From assembly GCA_032622095.1 (NCBI GenBank), contig CP136063.1, positions 270,809,426-270,873,425 on the forward strand: 64,000 bases of DNA, written 5' to 3'. A model generated the notes under the pieces. It was not told the DNA's origin. It was given only the letters and a program-made list of their open reading frames with translations, and searched no databases. The first letter of the stretch is position 1, and each line of letters starts with the position of its first letter. The position numbers were made by a program, and so were the translations under genes. This document shows, one piece after another, positions 1 through 10,995 of the stretch. Origin of the DNA: Siphonodentalium dalli (Eukaryota > Mollusca > Scaphopoda > Gadilida > Siphonodentaliidae).

Positions 1-270
1 AGATATTGAGATAAAAACTTTTCGACTAGTGGATGTCATTAGTAGTATCTAAACGCAAGATTACTACATTTTTTAAAGATTTAGAGTGGACGGTTTAACA
101 CTGGTAGCGTGTAAAGTTGTCAACGGGTGATATATATTACTCAAATTCAAACCCTCTCTCCATGACGCAAATTATAACGGACTTATCAAGCAGCAAGGCA
201 AATGCGTGAATATGCTCACCGATATACTATATTGGTATGTCCGCTCTACTATAAAAGTAACCTATTGTCA
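1..270. other. AT-rich single-copy sequence
   Basis: I see no credible coding frame, repeat or RNA gene here. Short ORFs on either strand have no recognisable domain. Confidence 0.5.
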
Positions 271-545
271 CGATGTGACCTGTCCAAAACACTTCCCGGA
301 CAAAAATTTCCCTAGGTATAAAAATTTCGTGGAAATCCGTCTGTTTTACCCGATTTGACCTTGAAATGACCATTTTGAAGGTCAATGTCAGGTCGGGGTC
401 ACGATTTGACCCGTCCAAAACACTCCCCGGACATAAGTACCCCTAGGTATAAAATTTCGTGGAATCCGTCTGTTTTACCCGATTTGACCTTGGATTGACC
501 TTTTTGAAGGTCAAGTTGGGGGGTCACGATTTGACCCGTCCAAAA
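271..545 (+). repeat. Two direct copies of a ~135-bp repeat related to the 7.05-8.47 kb elements
   Basis: Two tandem copies carry the same succession: a CCGTCCAAAACACT-like stretch, a TTTCGTGGAA stretch, TTTTACCCGATTTGACCTTG and TTTTGAAGGTCAA. The same motif order recurs at 7190-7310, so this is a fragment of that dispersed family. Short reading frames across it come from the repeat and are not genes. Confidence 0.7.
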
Positions 546-790
546 CGCTAAAGGAAATTGTTGACGAATCAAGCACACACACACACACCAAGCCATGGCA
601 ATAGCTCAAACTTTACAAAGTAACGTTGAGCTAAAAATGTAATAAAATAAACAGATATGTTAAAACAAACTTTGACTGATTTCAACGATATATGGGTCTA
701 GGAACACCTAGAAGGGAAATGTCAAATTTGAATGATTTTTAATGAAAAATATGGCCGCCAACAGCCATCTTGGATTTCAACCTTTGCATC
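546..790 (+). repeat. Fragment of the 164-bp monomer element, including its hairpin terminus
   Basis: Positions 546-640 hold the defined end of the family seen again at 13195-13256 and 58380-58465: a CA-rich stretch, CCATGGCAATAGCTCAAAC, then a palindrome built on AAACTTTACAAAGTAAAGTT (slightly degraded here). At about 745-790 there is a piece of monomer body in the opposite sense (ATGGCCGCC, CATCTTGGATTTC). Confidence 0.65.
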
Positions 791-838
791 ACTAAATCTG
801 TTACAATACCCATAATGCTAAATGGAAATTATAATGCA

Positions 839-1371
839 TTAATCAGGTCAGGCACATCCTGAATTCCACTATTATAGTGGTATTCCACTATTATTGTGGT
901 ACATGTATATGACCATTACCGTTTTGTTAATTTGATAAAAGAGGGATAATCCGAAATCATATTTCACACAAATATTATTCAAAATCAGTGTCGCACTAAT
1001 TCGGTATCATACATATACCGGTAGTTTGTCCAGGATAAAAAATAATCATGACGGCACATGATAAGCAACTCAATTAGCATGTACTTAGTTGAAATGTTAT
1101 GAAGGAGCGATTGGGTCATCCTGTTATTGTCATTTAGAAAGGCATATACCGGTATTAGTAATATATTATAATATTATTGAATAACAAACCTGCCGCAAAA
1201 GAAAGCACAACAAATTTTGACGGAAGCCTTTCCATTCGCTGCGATATTGGTAAGAGTGATATTTGGCTGTGCACGGGTATGCGCCATCTTCTATTCCCGA
1301 CGTAAATAAAGGAAACTTGAATATTGTATAGTCATACCACTATAATAGTGGAATACAGCTTGACCTGTTAA
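839..1371. mobile_element. Non-autonomous DNA element (MITE) with ~40-bp TIRs and TTAA flanks
   Basis: The left arm (843-885) and right arm (about 1332-1367) are inverted copies. Both contain CAGGTCA near the tip, followed by ATTCCACTATTATAGTGGTA. The arm itself holds the small palindrome CCACTATTATAGTGG. TTAA lies directly outside both ends (839-842 and 1368-1371), consistent with a 4-bp target duplication. The 525-bp interior has no transposase. TTAA is the target of piggyBac-type transposases, but the tip sequence is not one I recognise as piggyBac, so the superfamily stays open. Confidence 0.7.
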
Positions 1372-1555
1372 TAGTGGAACAATACAGTAACCCATTAAGA
1401 AGCTTAGATCCAAATAAAATAAAAGGTCGGCCGACCACAGTGTTCCCGACAACGTGGCAAGTCGATGCCGCTTTGTTAAAGAAATTAAAAAAAATGTTGA
1501 AATGGTCTAAGTCGAAAGGGTTAATAATTCCGAAAAAAAAATATTTTTTCGTCAT

Positions 1556-2757
1556 CTATATACATATTCCACATCTCCAATCTGTGGGTAATATTCTCTT
1601 AAGTTTCAAATATCTACAAACAAAACTGTAGGAGGAGTTGATTACACCATACAGAAAATTATAAAAAAATTATTTCAAAGTCGAAAGGCCCATAACTCTG
1701 GGAAGAATCATTGGTTCAAACTCAAATTCGAAACTGACCTGTATTTTGATATGAACAACCCACAAAAAAAACAGAATTTCCAATTAAACAATCCAAACTT
1801 GAGTTATCATCCGGAGAAAAAAGAAGAAAAAATTGAATTTTCTAAGTCGAAAAAAGTCCATAACTCATGGTAAAAATCATCGGATCAAACTCAAATTCGA
1901 ACTCAACCTGTATCTTGATATGATTGATCCACATAAAACGGTATTTACAATTAAAGGATCCAAACTTGAGATATCATCCGGAAACCGAAAAAGTGAGAAA
2001 TTTTCTAAGTAAAAAAACAACCCGACGAACAAGCGCATGCAAACGCAAAAAATATATATTTTTGTAGTAGCTATATAGATGTTGCAAATCACCAACATGT
2101 TAGGAACAATATCCCAGAGTTTAAAATCTCTACATTTAAAACTGTAGGAGGAGTTGATTACACCATGAAGGTACCCAATCTCATCCAAAAGGCAAAAATG
2201 TTCCAAATTTTCTAAGTCGAAAACCCCCCAAAAATATGGAAAAAATGATATTTTGTATTAGCTATATAGATACTGCAAATCACCAACATGTTAGGAACAA
2301 TATCCCAGAGTTTAAAATCTCTATATTTAAAACTGTAGGAGGAGTTGATTACACCTTGAAGGTACCCAATATCATCCAAAAGGCAAAAATGTTCCAAATT
2401 TTCTAAGTCAAAAACCCCCCGAAAATATGGAAAAGATGATATTTTTTATTAGCTATATAGATGCTGCAAATCACCAACATGTTAGGAACAATATCCCAGA
2501 GTTTCAAATCTCTACAATTAAAACTGTAGGAGGAGTTGATTACACCATGAAGGTACCCAATCTCATCCAAAAGGCAAAAATGTTCCAAATTTTCTAAGTC
2601 GAAAACCCCCCCCAAAAATATGGAAAAAATTATATTTTTGATTAGCTATATAGATGTTGCAAATCACCAACATGTTAGGAACAATATCCCAGAGTTTCAA
2701 ATCTCTACGTTTTAAAACTGTAGGAGGAGTTGATTACACCATGAAGGTACCCAATCT
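1556..2757 (+). repeat. Tandem array: four ~191-bp units plus degenerate flanking units
   Basis: The motif ATGTTAGGAACAATATCCC starts at 2097, 2288, 2479 and 2672, spacings of 191, 191 and 193 bp. Each unit also carries CTGTAGGAGGAGTTGATTAC, GAAGGTACCCAAT and TTTTCTAAGTC. A degenerate unit lies at 1556-1655. Between 1675 and 2010 two copies of a different unit (about 169 bp, sharing CAAACTCAAATTCGA) are interposed. ORFs on the minus strand repeat with the array and are not genes. Confidence 0.9.
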
Positions 2758-3830
2758 CGGACGCACGGACACATATTTTACCCCTTATGTGTCTACAAAC
2801 TTAAGTGGCTAGAAAAAATGGTGTGACCTATGAGACTACTTGTTTTTACGTGGCTTCAAAAGGGGTTCTCACGAAATGCTACTTGCGAGGGCTGCAAATC
2901 AAGTGTCAATGTATTCTGTGACTTACTGTTGGCGCATGTGAAGTAGTCAGCAGATTGTATTTTTTCAACCCTTCATTCACAATTTAGAGAGTTCATTAAG
3001 CTATAAAGCGTGATTAAGAAAAATATTGTATATTTGTAAATAAGGTTGCTAATGTGGCTAGCCACTTAAGCCGTCCGTCCGTGTCCATAGAACACTGGTT
3101 GGACATCCATATTGATGGACAAATTGTTTCAATTTATTAAAGACAATTTTTTCAAGTGACTTTCTCAGGCCACTTAGATCACATTTCAGCTGTCAAATGA
3201 GGTTGCTTATGTGACTAGCCACATAAACAATCATTTGAGTCCAATGGTATTTGATTTGAGTGGCTTCGAAGACACATAAGTGGCATTTTGTGGGAACACA
3301 CGGAACCACGGACGGACGGACGGACGAGGGTCATTTCTATAGTCCTCCGACGGAACGTCGGGGGACAACAATATTATACATGTACATGTATGTCACCGTT
3401 CATTATATGCATTCAATTTAATGAAAACAAATTATACATATCCACATGTACTAGTAGCATGACCCCTGCATATCCAGTGAGATTCAATTTGCATAAGGTT
3501 GTAAAAAAAATGAGCTTTTGACTCTCGGGCCACCCACCCACACCGGCATAGCTTCCTGCAAATTTGTTATTACCCCCACCCCTCTGGGGAGAAAATTGAA
3601 GTTGTGAGTCTGAAAATACATATTTGGAAAAAAATTATATGCAAATTATTTCCGACAACCCCCCCCCCCCCCCGCAAATGAATAAGGAAAAGTTTACGTG
3701 TAAATTTTTGACGCATAGGTACCCCCCACCCCCCCGGTACGTTGTGTCCCGCAGTTTTGTCCCCCCCCCTGAGTATGGCAGACAAAACACGATACCGGTA
3801 CGTACATGTAGTCAATTTCAACAAGACATA
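2758..3830. other. Intergenic; short dispersed motifs and C-rich tracts
   Basis: At 2795-3260 the motif GTGGCTAGCCACTTAAG and variants recur several times in both senses. At 3310-3330 there is a short GGAC run. At 3650-3775 there are long C homopolymer tracts. I see no gene. Confidence 0.5.
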
Positions 3831-4205
3831 CCCTGCTAGACAAAACAAGTGTCCACTTAACTGCGGTGGGGTTAGCGTTGCCACCACGGCCGAAATGCAA
3901 CTACACCACGATTCCACCGGCTAAATACAGTTGGGCCGCGATGTAATCGCCATTTGGCATGGTGTAGTTGCCATGGTGTACTTTCATCAAACTGAAAAAA
4001 GACAATACAAATCAAAAATCTAACCATGGTGTACATGCCATTCGGCCGCGAGGGTAGTTGCCTTTCGGCCACAGTGAATTTGCCGTTTGGCAGCAGTGTA
4101 CTTGCCGTTCGGCCGCGGTGTTCAACTGCAGTTACAAACTCTGACACCACAGCCGAACGGCAAATACACCGCGGTCCCAATGGACACTTGTTTTGTCCAG
4201 CGGGG
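3831..4205 (+). mobile_element. MITE-a copy 1 (GC-rich MITE, TIR CTGGACAAAACAAGTGTCC)
   Basis: The left end is CCCTGCTAGACAAAACAAGT; the right end is its inverted counterpart, GGACACTTGTTTTGTCCAGC followed by Gs. TA flanks both sides. The interior is a mosaic of ~27-bp degenerate subrepeats in both orientations, built around GCCGTTCGGCCGCGGTGTA. A non-repeated centre reads AAACTGAAAAAAGACAATAC. There is no transposase. Apparent ORFs on both strands inside it follow from the subrepeats. Confidence 0.85.
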
Positions 4206-5321
4206 GTACATGTACATGCCATGTTTGTTCATCGTTATAAAATTTCCACATCAGAACAAGGAGGGGGGGTTCTGAAAAATAGTTCTGGCACGTACATGTA
4301 TGCTCATTTTTTCCTTTCGACCCTTGTTGGGAACTTCGGACCCACCCAAATTTGTTTCCGTTTTCGGCAGTTTTTTCCGACCATTTTTTGACACTCCCCT
4401 CCTTTTAACACTAAAACAGAGATTTGCAGGAAGAAATTCACTGTAAACAACTTTATATGAATTTTTCTGCATACTATTTGTCATGGATGTTAACATTGAA
4501 ATATACGGTAGATAGGAACAAGTAATGTTGGGGTCATTTGGCCAAAAACATGGCTGCCAGCGACAAAAATTTGCAACAAAATACAACACGATAACTGCCT
4601 GCAGTCAGTTTAGCAGTTAGAATTACATTATTTTTGTTGGTCCAATCAACTTCCCACCCGCCATACCGGTACATGCCTGCAAAAATTTCCCTCCCCCTGC
4701 ATCAGAACAGGTTAGAGTATCAAACAGTTCTCAAGTTTTGTACTGGTGGGATATGATTTATACAGGCATACATGTAGCTAAAGTGGGGAATCATGGCATG
4801 ATCTACTAGTACCGGTACATATTCTTTTTTTCAAATAAACAAAATTCAATAATCAATATTCAAGAAATTTAGACAACTCTTTTACACCAAATGGTGAGCA
4901 CTATGCCAGGAAGAATGGTTGATCTATTTTTGACCAAAGGATCTAGTAAAGATTGATCGGTGGTGGTTCATTGATGGCTAATGCTGTGAGCATGTTCGAC
5001 ACACATCCAAACTGGACTACATACATGTACCTCATTTTGGCTGATGGGGTCATTGTCACAAGGCTCCGGTCACATTCGTACAGGGATGGATTCAGGAATT
5101 TTTCGGGGACACCTATTTTGGGACCATGATATGCCGAAGGCATATCCCTAGCCCTAGGGCCGTAGGCCCGAGATGGGGGTAGGTATGGGAGGGGGTCCCT
5201 TAGGTGCAGCATTAAAGATCCCGCATAAGAAAATGCACTGGCTTACAAGGTCAAGATAAAGGCCAATGTATTATATTATATATGCGAGGCTCCTTAGATG
5301 GGAGACTCTCATTTATATAAG
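4206..5321. other. Intergenic; one fragment of the 164-bp monomer family
   Basis: Positions 4475-4567 match the monomer body in minus orientation (TGTCATGGATGTTAACATTG, GGGGTCATTTGGCCAAAAAC, ATGGCTGCCAGC). The rest holds scattered TACCGGTA and TACATGTA palindromes and a short GC-rich palindromic stretch near 5140-5170. I see no gene. Confidence 0.5.
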
Positions 5322-6172
5322 ACTAGCAGGTTAGCCCGCCACCGGCGGCGTTTGTTCGAAACATGACATTTTTTTAAATTATTTTGTTTTTATTTATATT
5401 TTTAAAAATATATTTTAATATTAATTTAATGTTTTTTAAATTTAATTTATGTTTTTAATATTAATTTAATGTTTTTTAAATTTAATTTATGTTTTTTTGA
5501 ATTTTTTAATATTTATTTAATTATTAATTTAATTTAATTCTTTTTTATAATTTAATTGTTTTTTTTTATGAAAAATCCCCCCTTCCTAGGAACGACAGAC
5601 AACGCATTCTTTGTTTTTCAATGAGTTAATTCATGGTACCCGTCCTAAACTTCCCCGTTATTTAACTCCCCGTGGCCATTGAGCAGCCCCTGACAGAGGT
5701 TGTCCACCCTTACGAGATGGTCAATAGAACTCGATGAAATCCCCCCCCCTTCCTAGGAACGACAGACAACGCATTCATTGTTTTCCTTTTTTTTAACACT
5801 GATTCCCGGAAACGACTCACATAAGCATTCACGCTTGATGTCGAATCCGGTATTGCATTGAAAACAAACGCGATAACATTGCATTGAATTGCCCGTCATA
5901 CAGATAAGTAGATAGCGAAAACGACGCTCTTTATATAGACACTTCGGAAAACTGACGCTCTTTAACTATTAACGCGATTAACCCCCGCCGTACCTTTGCG
6001 GTGATTTTGAGAGTGGAGAACGCGTGCTCTGAGCTTCTCCAAAACGCCGCGACGACGATTCCCCTGTGTTTTTACATTTAGATGGGAAGTTTGAACTCAA
6101 TCGAGCGAACCGTTTTCGATTCTATGAAGTACACATATATATATATATATACAAAGTCTCAAAATATATAGT
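5322..6172 (+). mobile_element. Head-to-tail repeat E1
   Basis: It starts ACTAGCAGGTTAGCCCGCC, contains an extremely AT-rich block (5370-5570) with a ~45-bp direct duplication, then CCCTTCCTAGGAACGACAGA twice, and ends with ATTCTATGAAGTACACA, a TA microsatellite and AAGTCTCAAAATATATAGTA. E2, next to it, has the same start and end. There is no ORF. The layout (short GC-rich head, microsatellite and A/T-rich tail) suggests a non-autonomous retroelement copied from the 3' end, but the class is not proven. Confidence 0.65.
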
Positions 6173-7048
6173 ACTAGCAGGTTAGCCCGCCACTGGCGGC
6201 ATTCGTCTCATGGCTTTGTTTCAGAAACATGACATTTTTTTAATTTAACCAAATTTCAAGTCGATAGCTCCACCCGTTTCCGAGATCTGGTCTGCGCATG
6301 CGCGAAGCTTACGTCGCACGGGGTCGGCGACCCGATAAAATTCGTACCCGGGGCAAGATACATTCACATACCAAATTTCAAGTCGATAGCTCCACCGGTT
6401 TCCGAGATCTCGTCTGCGCATGCGCGAAGCTGGCGTCGCACGGACTCGGCCACCCGATAAAATTTGTATCCGGGCAAGATACATTCACATAGCAAATTTT
6501 AAGTCGATAGCTCCACCCGTTTGCGAGATAAGGCATTCTTTGTTTTTCAATGAGTTAATTCATGGTACCCGTCCTCCCCGTCCTAAACTTCAGAGCGGAC
6601 AGTCAATTATTCCCGTCGTGAAATCCCTCTGCATAATATTTCGAGCTCTTAGATCAATTCTGCCTTTTTAGTTGCATTTCGTCCGCATCCGTATTTCGGA
6701 CGCATGGGGTCAGTCGTTTAGCCACGTCCATTGGAATCCGCATCGGACGCATGGGGTATCGTTTAGCCACGTCCATTGCAATAAAGAGCGTTGATTGTTA
6801 AAACCTCCGTATAAGGTATAGATAAAGAGCGTTATTGCCTTACCCCCCCCCCCTGCCGTGCCTTTGCGGTGATTTGGGAGTGGATAAAGGGTGCTCAGAG
6901 CTTCTCGAAAACACGACTACGGCGGTGTCGGTGGATTTTACACTTACATACGAAATTTGATCTCAATCTGTACACGCGTTTTGGATTCTATGAAGTACAC
7001 ACACACACACACACACACATATACGAAGTCTCAAAATATATAGTATAG
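6173..7048 (+). mobile_element. Head-to-tail repeat E2, same family as E1
   Basis: It has the same head as E1. It then carries three tandem ~120-bp units (about 6240-6530) sharing AAATTTCAAGTCGATAGCTC and TGCGCATGCGCGAAGC. The end is a CA microsatellite followed by GAAGTCTCAAAATATATAGT. It abuts E1 and E3 directly. Reading frames at 6245-6671 follow the internal repeat. Confidence 0.65.
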
Positions 7049-7683
7049 ACTAGAAGGTGACCCGACTTCGTCCGGGCTTTGACCTTGAATTATCTATTTT
7101 GAAGGTCAAGTGGGGTCACAATTTGACCAGTCCAAAACACTCCCAGTACAAAAAGTCAAGGTCAAGTGGGGTCCAAAACACTGCCCGGACAAAAGTACCC
7201 GACAAACGTGCGCGTCGAAATTCATCCGGTTTTACCCGATTTGACCTTGAATTGATCATTTTGAAGGTCAAGGTCAGGTCGGGGTCACGACTCGACCCGT
7301 CCAAAACACTCAGTGGACAAAAGTAACCCCACGTATCAAATTTCGTCAAAATCCCATCAAAATTGGCGATATGACCTTGAATTGACCCGATTTCAAGGTC
7401 AAGGTCACGTCGCACGGGCAAATGAATATGCTTATGAGACTCCCCATACGAAAGTACCCCCCACATACCAAGTTTCATCGAAATCCCGTGATATTCGGGC
7501 ATTTGGCCTTTAAAGGTCAATGTGACGTCGCACGGACAAATTAATATGCCTATGTTCGTCCCCGGCCGAAAATACCCACACATACCAAGTTTCATCGAAA
7601 TCGGGTGGGCCGTTTTCGAGTTCATCGCGAACACACAGACAGACAGACACACAGACACACATATCTTCCAAAATATATAATAG
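7049..7683 (+). mobile_element. Head-to-tail repeat E3
   Basis: It begins ACTAGAAGGTGACCCGACTT and continues TCGTCCGGG, so the head can form a small hairpin (CCCG..TTCG..CGGG). The body has repeated GACCTTGAATTGACC / GAAGGTCAAGGTCA modules. The tail is CGTTTTCGAGTTCATCGCGA, a CAGA/CA microsatellite and CTTCCAAAATATATAATAG. A 219-residue minus-strand ORF crosses most of it but shows no domain and follows the repeated modules. Confidence 0.65.
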
Positions 7684-8473
7684 ACTAGAAGGTGACCCGA
7701 CTTCGTCCGGGATTTGACCTTGAATTGACCATTTTGAAGGTCAAGGTCAAGTGGGGTCAAACACCAACACCCCAAAAATGGTAGAAATCGGACCAGCGGA
7801 TACCGGGAAATCGGCCAAGCGGATACCGAGATACCATATGCATCAAATTTCGTCCGTAAAAATCCGCCAGTTTAACCCGATTTGATTTCCACTCAAGTAT
7901 ATAAACGCGCCTCATATACACACGCTCATTAATTATCAAGTTTCAACGTAAAGATAAATTACCATCGGTGCCCGAGATATCGCCAAGACGTATGAAACAG
8001 TCAAATGCATCGGCCGGTTAAGCGTTAACGTGAACTAACGTTATGACCTCTAACGACGTCATAGAAGTTACGCATTGTTTTTATCCTGATGGAAGATAGT
8101 ACCACTTTTTCTTGATAATAGAGGCAGATAACTAAAACGGATACATACGCATTATATATCGATGGAAAGAGGAAACACGAAAGATTCTCACAGTGTCATT
8201 ATTATGACTGGCATTTTATTATTCGCGCTGTTTCGAATCGATTTGTAAGCACCGAACTCAAATGAAAGTCCCGTAACACAGCGTAAAAACAGATTTGACC
8301 TCGGCACGTGAAAGTTGACCTCGGATCTGAAAATCAGTAGGCCTATGCCACTTCCCGACCGATAGTACCCTCGCATACGAAGTTTCATCGAAATCGGGTC
8401 GGCCGTTTTCGAGTTCATCGCGAACACACAGACACACACACACACACACAGACATATCTTCCAAAATATATAA
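7684..8473 (+). mobile_element. Head-to-tail repeat E4, same family as E3
   Basis: It has a nearly identical head to E3 (7684-7710) and an identical style of tail (8395-8473: TTTTCGAGTTCATCGCGAAC, CA microsatellite, TTCCAAAATATATAATAG). The centre differs from E3. E3 ends exactly where E4 begins. Confidence 0.65.
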
Positions 8474-8766
8474 TAGATAGACAATGCATTGGCACAGGAT
8501 TTTTGCAAAATTTCAAGAAGCCCCAGTCATGAAAGGTTTAAAATATTTCTCACTGGACACTTGATTAAGCAAATAAAGGCTCTATATCAACTGTATATTG
8601 ATGATTTGCATTGCATGTTGTTGAATTATAATAGAAGATTTCCTTCAAAATATAGAAAATTCAGCTTTAATCAAACTATCCACTTGCAATTTGGGGACAT
8701 TTAGGCCACCAGAGTTTGGGCGCCCAAACCTGTAACATGTATCAAAAGAGCCCTGATCCTTCCCTG

Positions 8767-9173
8767 CATTCGTAGCCAGCTTTTTAAATCGATCACAAAT
8801 GTAGCCAGCTTTTCTACGGCGATCACAATTGTAGCCAGTTTTTCATATTCATGCGAGCCTTAATGAACAAGATTAGGTTAGTCTCATTTTTCTGAGTTCA
8901 TGAATGAAAAACAACATAAATTTTAATTCGATATTAGTTCATCTAATAACCTGAGGTTTCCGATCAATGTCGTTAGATGCTCGAATTATATTCCAATATA
9001 AGTTCATAAACGAAGTCAGTTTTGGAGCATGACGTCGATATTTTAGTCACGAACGCGATGGCGTCATATTTCGCGCCATATAAAGCATGGAATTAGAAAA
9101 GCTGGCTACGAATGTGATCGCCGGCGAAAAGCTGGCTACATTTGTGATCGATTTAAAAAGCTGGCTATGAATG
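8767..9173. mobile_element. MITE with ~80-bp TIRs made of TAGCCAGCTTTT repeats
   Basis: The left arm (8767-8845) and right arm (about 9095-9173) are inverted copies. Each holds three TAGCCAGCTTTT motifs alternating with GATCACA. No coding capacity lies in the ~250-bp interior. Confidence 0.8.
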
Positions 9174-9378
9174 TGACCGAAGCCTTGTGACAATGACCCC
9201 ATGGGCCTCATTTTGTCTATCATTGGCTAGCCTGATTGAGCACATTTTTAATGTAATTTTAATGATTTACACATCTATATTGGGCATAACAGTACCACGA
9301 GTTAACTGTTTTTTTGTAGATGGGATAGTGGCACACACAACTAATGAACGTCAATTATATGCACTTTTTCGTGGTATA

Positions 9379-9745
9379 CCCCGCTGGACAAAAACAAATC
9401 TCCATTGGCACCGTGGTGTATTTGCCGTTCAACTGCAGTTGAGCACCGTGGCCGAACGGCAAGTACCGGTACACTGCGACCAAACGTCAAGTTACATGTA
9501 ACTGCGACCGAAAGGCAACTACCCTCGCGGTCAAATGGCATGTACATCGTGGTTAAATTTCTGGTTTGTCTTGTCTTTTTTCAGTTTGATGAAAGTACAC
9601 CGTGGCAACTACACCATGCCGAATGGCAATTACACCGCGGCCCAACTGTAGTTAGCCGGTGAAGCTGCAGTGTAGTTGCATTTCGGCCTCGGTGGCAACG
9701 CTAACTGCACCGCAGTTAAGTGGACACTTGTCTTGTCCAGCAGGG
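9379..9745 (-). mobile_element. MITE-a copy 2, inverted relative to copy 1
   Basis: The left end CCCCGCTGGACAAAAACAAA and right end GGACACTTGTCTTGTCCAGC are inverted repeats. TA lies on both sides. The interior has the same subrepeat mosaic and a conserved centre in reverse orientation (GTCTTTTTTCAGTTTGATG). Confidence 0.85.
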
Positions 9746-10413
9746 TACCAGAAAGTGGTAGACATGTAATTCACATTAAAAATGAAGCCCAATCAGGCTA
9801 CTGTATCATCCAACTATAAAAGACAAAACGATCTACATAGCCTGTTCTAGACGTGTGCACGACTTGGCGAAGTTAGGAGTCTTAATTTTCAACACACAGT
9901 TGCTTCGATCAACGTATTTAGAGCTTTTAGAAGTTTTAGTATCGCAATGCTATTTGTGCATAGACAATTTTGTTTTTATTATTATTGTCACCTAGTCGGC
10001 ACTGACGGCACAGTATGGGATTAGATACGATGGCGCCTAATGGCATACCGATCGATTTCATCCGATTTTGCGAGAATCCATACAATATTTCACGAGAATA
10101 CAGGGTAAATTGCGAGAATATTTACGAGAATCTAGATTTGGATTCTCGCCGAAATATTATAAAGCACTGCGGTTTATGTTTTCAAAATGAGAGATAATTC
10201 TAAGATGCCAGTTATTTCTTTAAGTATCACTTTTACGAAATAACGGCCATGTCTAAAGAGTTACTCAAAACTGCGATGACACATGGCTTATTGTATACGT
10301 GATACCGGTACTGTATGTGCATAGAAACGGGAGCTCTTAGAAGGGGTCCGACTAGTCAACTAGTAGTCGATTACCGTACAGATCTCTGAATTTGCAGTTA
10401 TTTTGTGTCGTTA
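9746..10413. other. Intergenic, no feature recognised
   Basis: AT-rich sequence. The ORF at 10015-10197 comes from a run of CGAGAAT-like short repeats and shows no domain. Confidence 0.5.
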
Positions 10414-10604
10414 GTGAATGTTCAGATGACCATGATACAATCGTAAGTGGCGGCATCGGGGCCTGACAAAATTATGGATAGTTTATTGATAGATACCGGT
10501 ACCGGTAGATTGCGGGGTCGTCGTACATTATGATATTATAGGTTATTCGTAAGCATGTAATTGATTACCCTGTGATCTTTCCAGCCACTATTTTTACGTA
10601 CACA

Positions 10605-10817
10605 TGTAACAGAACAAGAGAGAGAAGTGCAGTAGTCGCACCGAAAGTCGGCAGCACCCAGAATCCCAAGCCGGTCACACATCCAAGTACTAGTACTAAC
10701 CGGCCTCGACGTTGCTTAACTTCGGTGATCACACAAAGCTTTTAACGATCGTGACCAAGCAATCTAGACCTCTCGAGCAGAGAAGTCATCGGCCTTCTAC
10801 ATATGCAATGCGACAGC
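10605..10817 (-). mobile_element. Short insertion with a 5S rRNA-like core (possible SINE)
   Basis: This segment is missing from MITE-c copy 2, which reads TACGTACACACAACTGCG across the site. TACACA lies on both sides (10599-10604 and 10818-10823), consistent with a 6-bp target duplication. The core, on the minus strand, resembles 5S rRNA. The ~87 bp upstream of the core and the ~40 bp downstream match nothing I recognise, and there is no poly-A tail. In classical 5S-derived (SINE3) elements the 5S part is the head, so assignment to that class is tentative. Confidence 0.55.
10646..10730 (-). pseudogene. Partial 5S rRNA-like sequence
   Basis: Read on the minus strand it runs GATCACCGAAGTTAAGCAAC, then GGCCGGTTAGTACT, TTGGATGTGTGACCGGCTTG and GGATTCTGGGTGCTGC. 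This is the order of box A, intermediate element and box C of metazoan 5S rRNA, the internal RNA polymerase III promoter. There is a 6-bp tandem duplication (AGTACT twice) and several substitutions. The first ~45 nt of 5S rRNA are absent, so it is not a functional 5S gene. Confidence 0.8.
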
Positions 10818-10995
10818 TACACACACAACTGCGATTACATTGCAAGTGGAAGTACCCAAGGATAAGCGACGATTTTTAATCTAAAATCAAACAGTGCTTG
10901 ATATTATTGATATTATTTTTTTACTTGCGATTTTGACGTGAGCTACTTCCTACGATGGAAATTCTTCCACTTACGATTGAATCATGGTCGCCTTA

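Larger units (their letters stand above)
10414..10992. mobile_element. MITE-c copy 1, carrying a nested insertion
   Basis: The left end GTGAATGTTCAGATGACCAT is preceded by TTA (10411-10413). The right end, CTTCCACTTACGATTGAATC then ATGGTCG, is the inverted counterpart but lacks the outer ~12 bp. Compared with copy 2 next door it holds about 213 extra bp (10605-10817). PIF/Harbinger-like affiliation is inferred only from the TTA flank seen complete in copy 2. Confidence 0.7.

Noticed and set aside
3570-4391. ORFs up to 121 codons in and around MITE-a copy 1
   Set aside because: They follow GC-rich subrepeats and C homopolymers; the other copies do not preserve the same frames.
7116-7775. 219-codon minus-strand ORF
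   Set aside because: It runs antisense through repeated GACCTTGAATTGACC modules and the microsatellite tail of E3. No recognised domain; the related copy E4 does not keep it.
10646-10730. Functional 5S rRNA gene
   Set aside because: The first ~45 nt are missing, a 6-bp duplication disrupts the promoter spacing, and it sits inside an insertion in a MITE.
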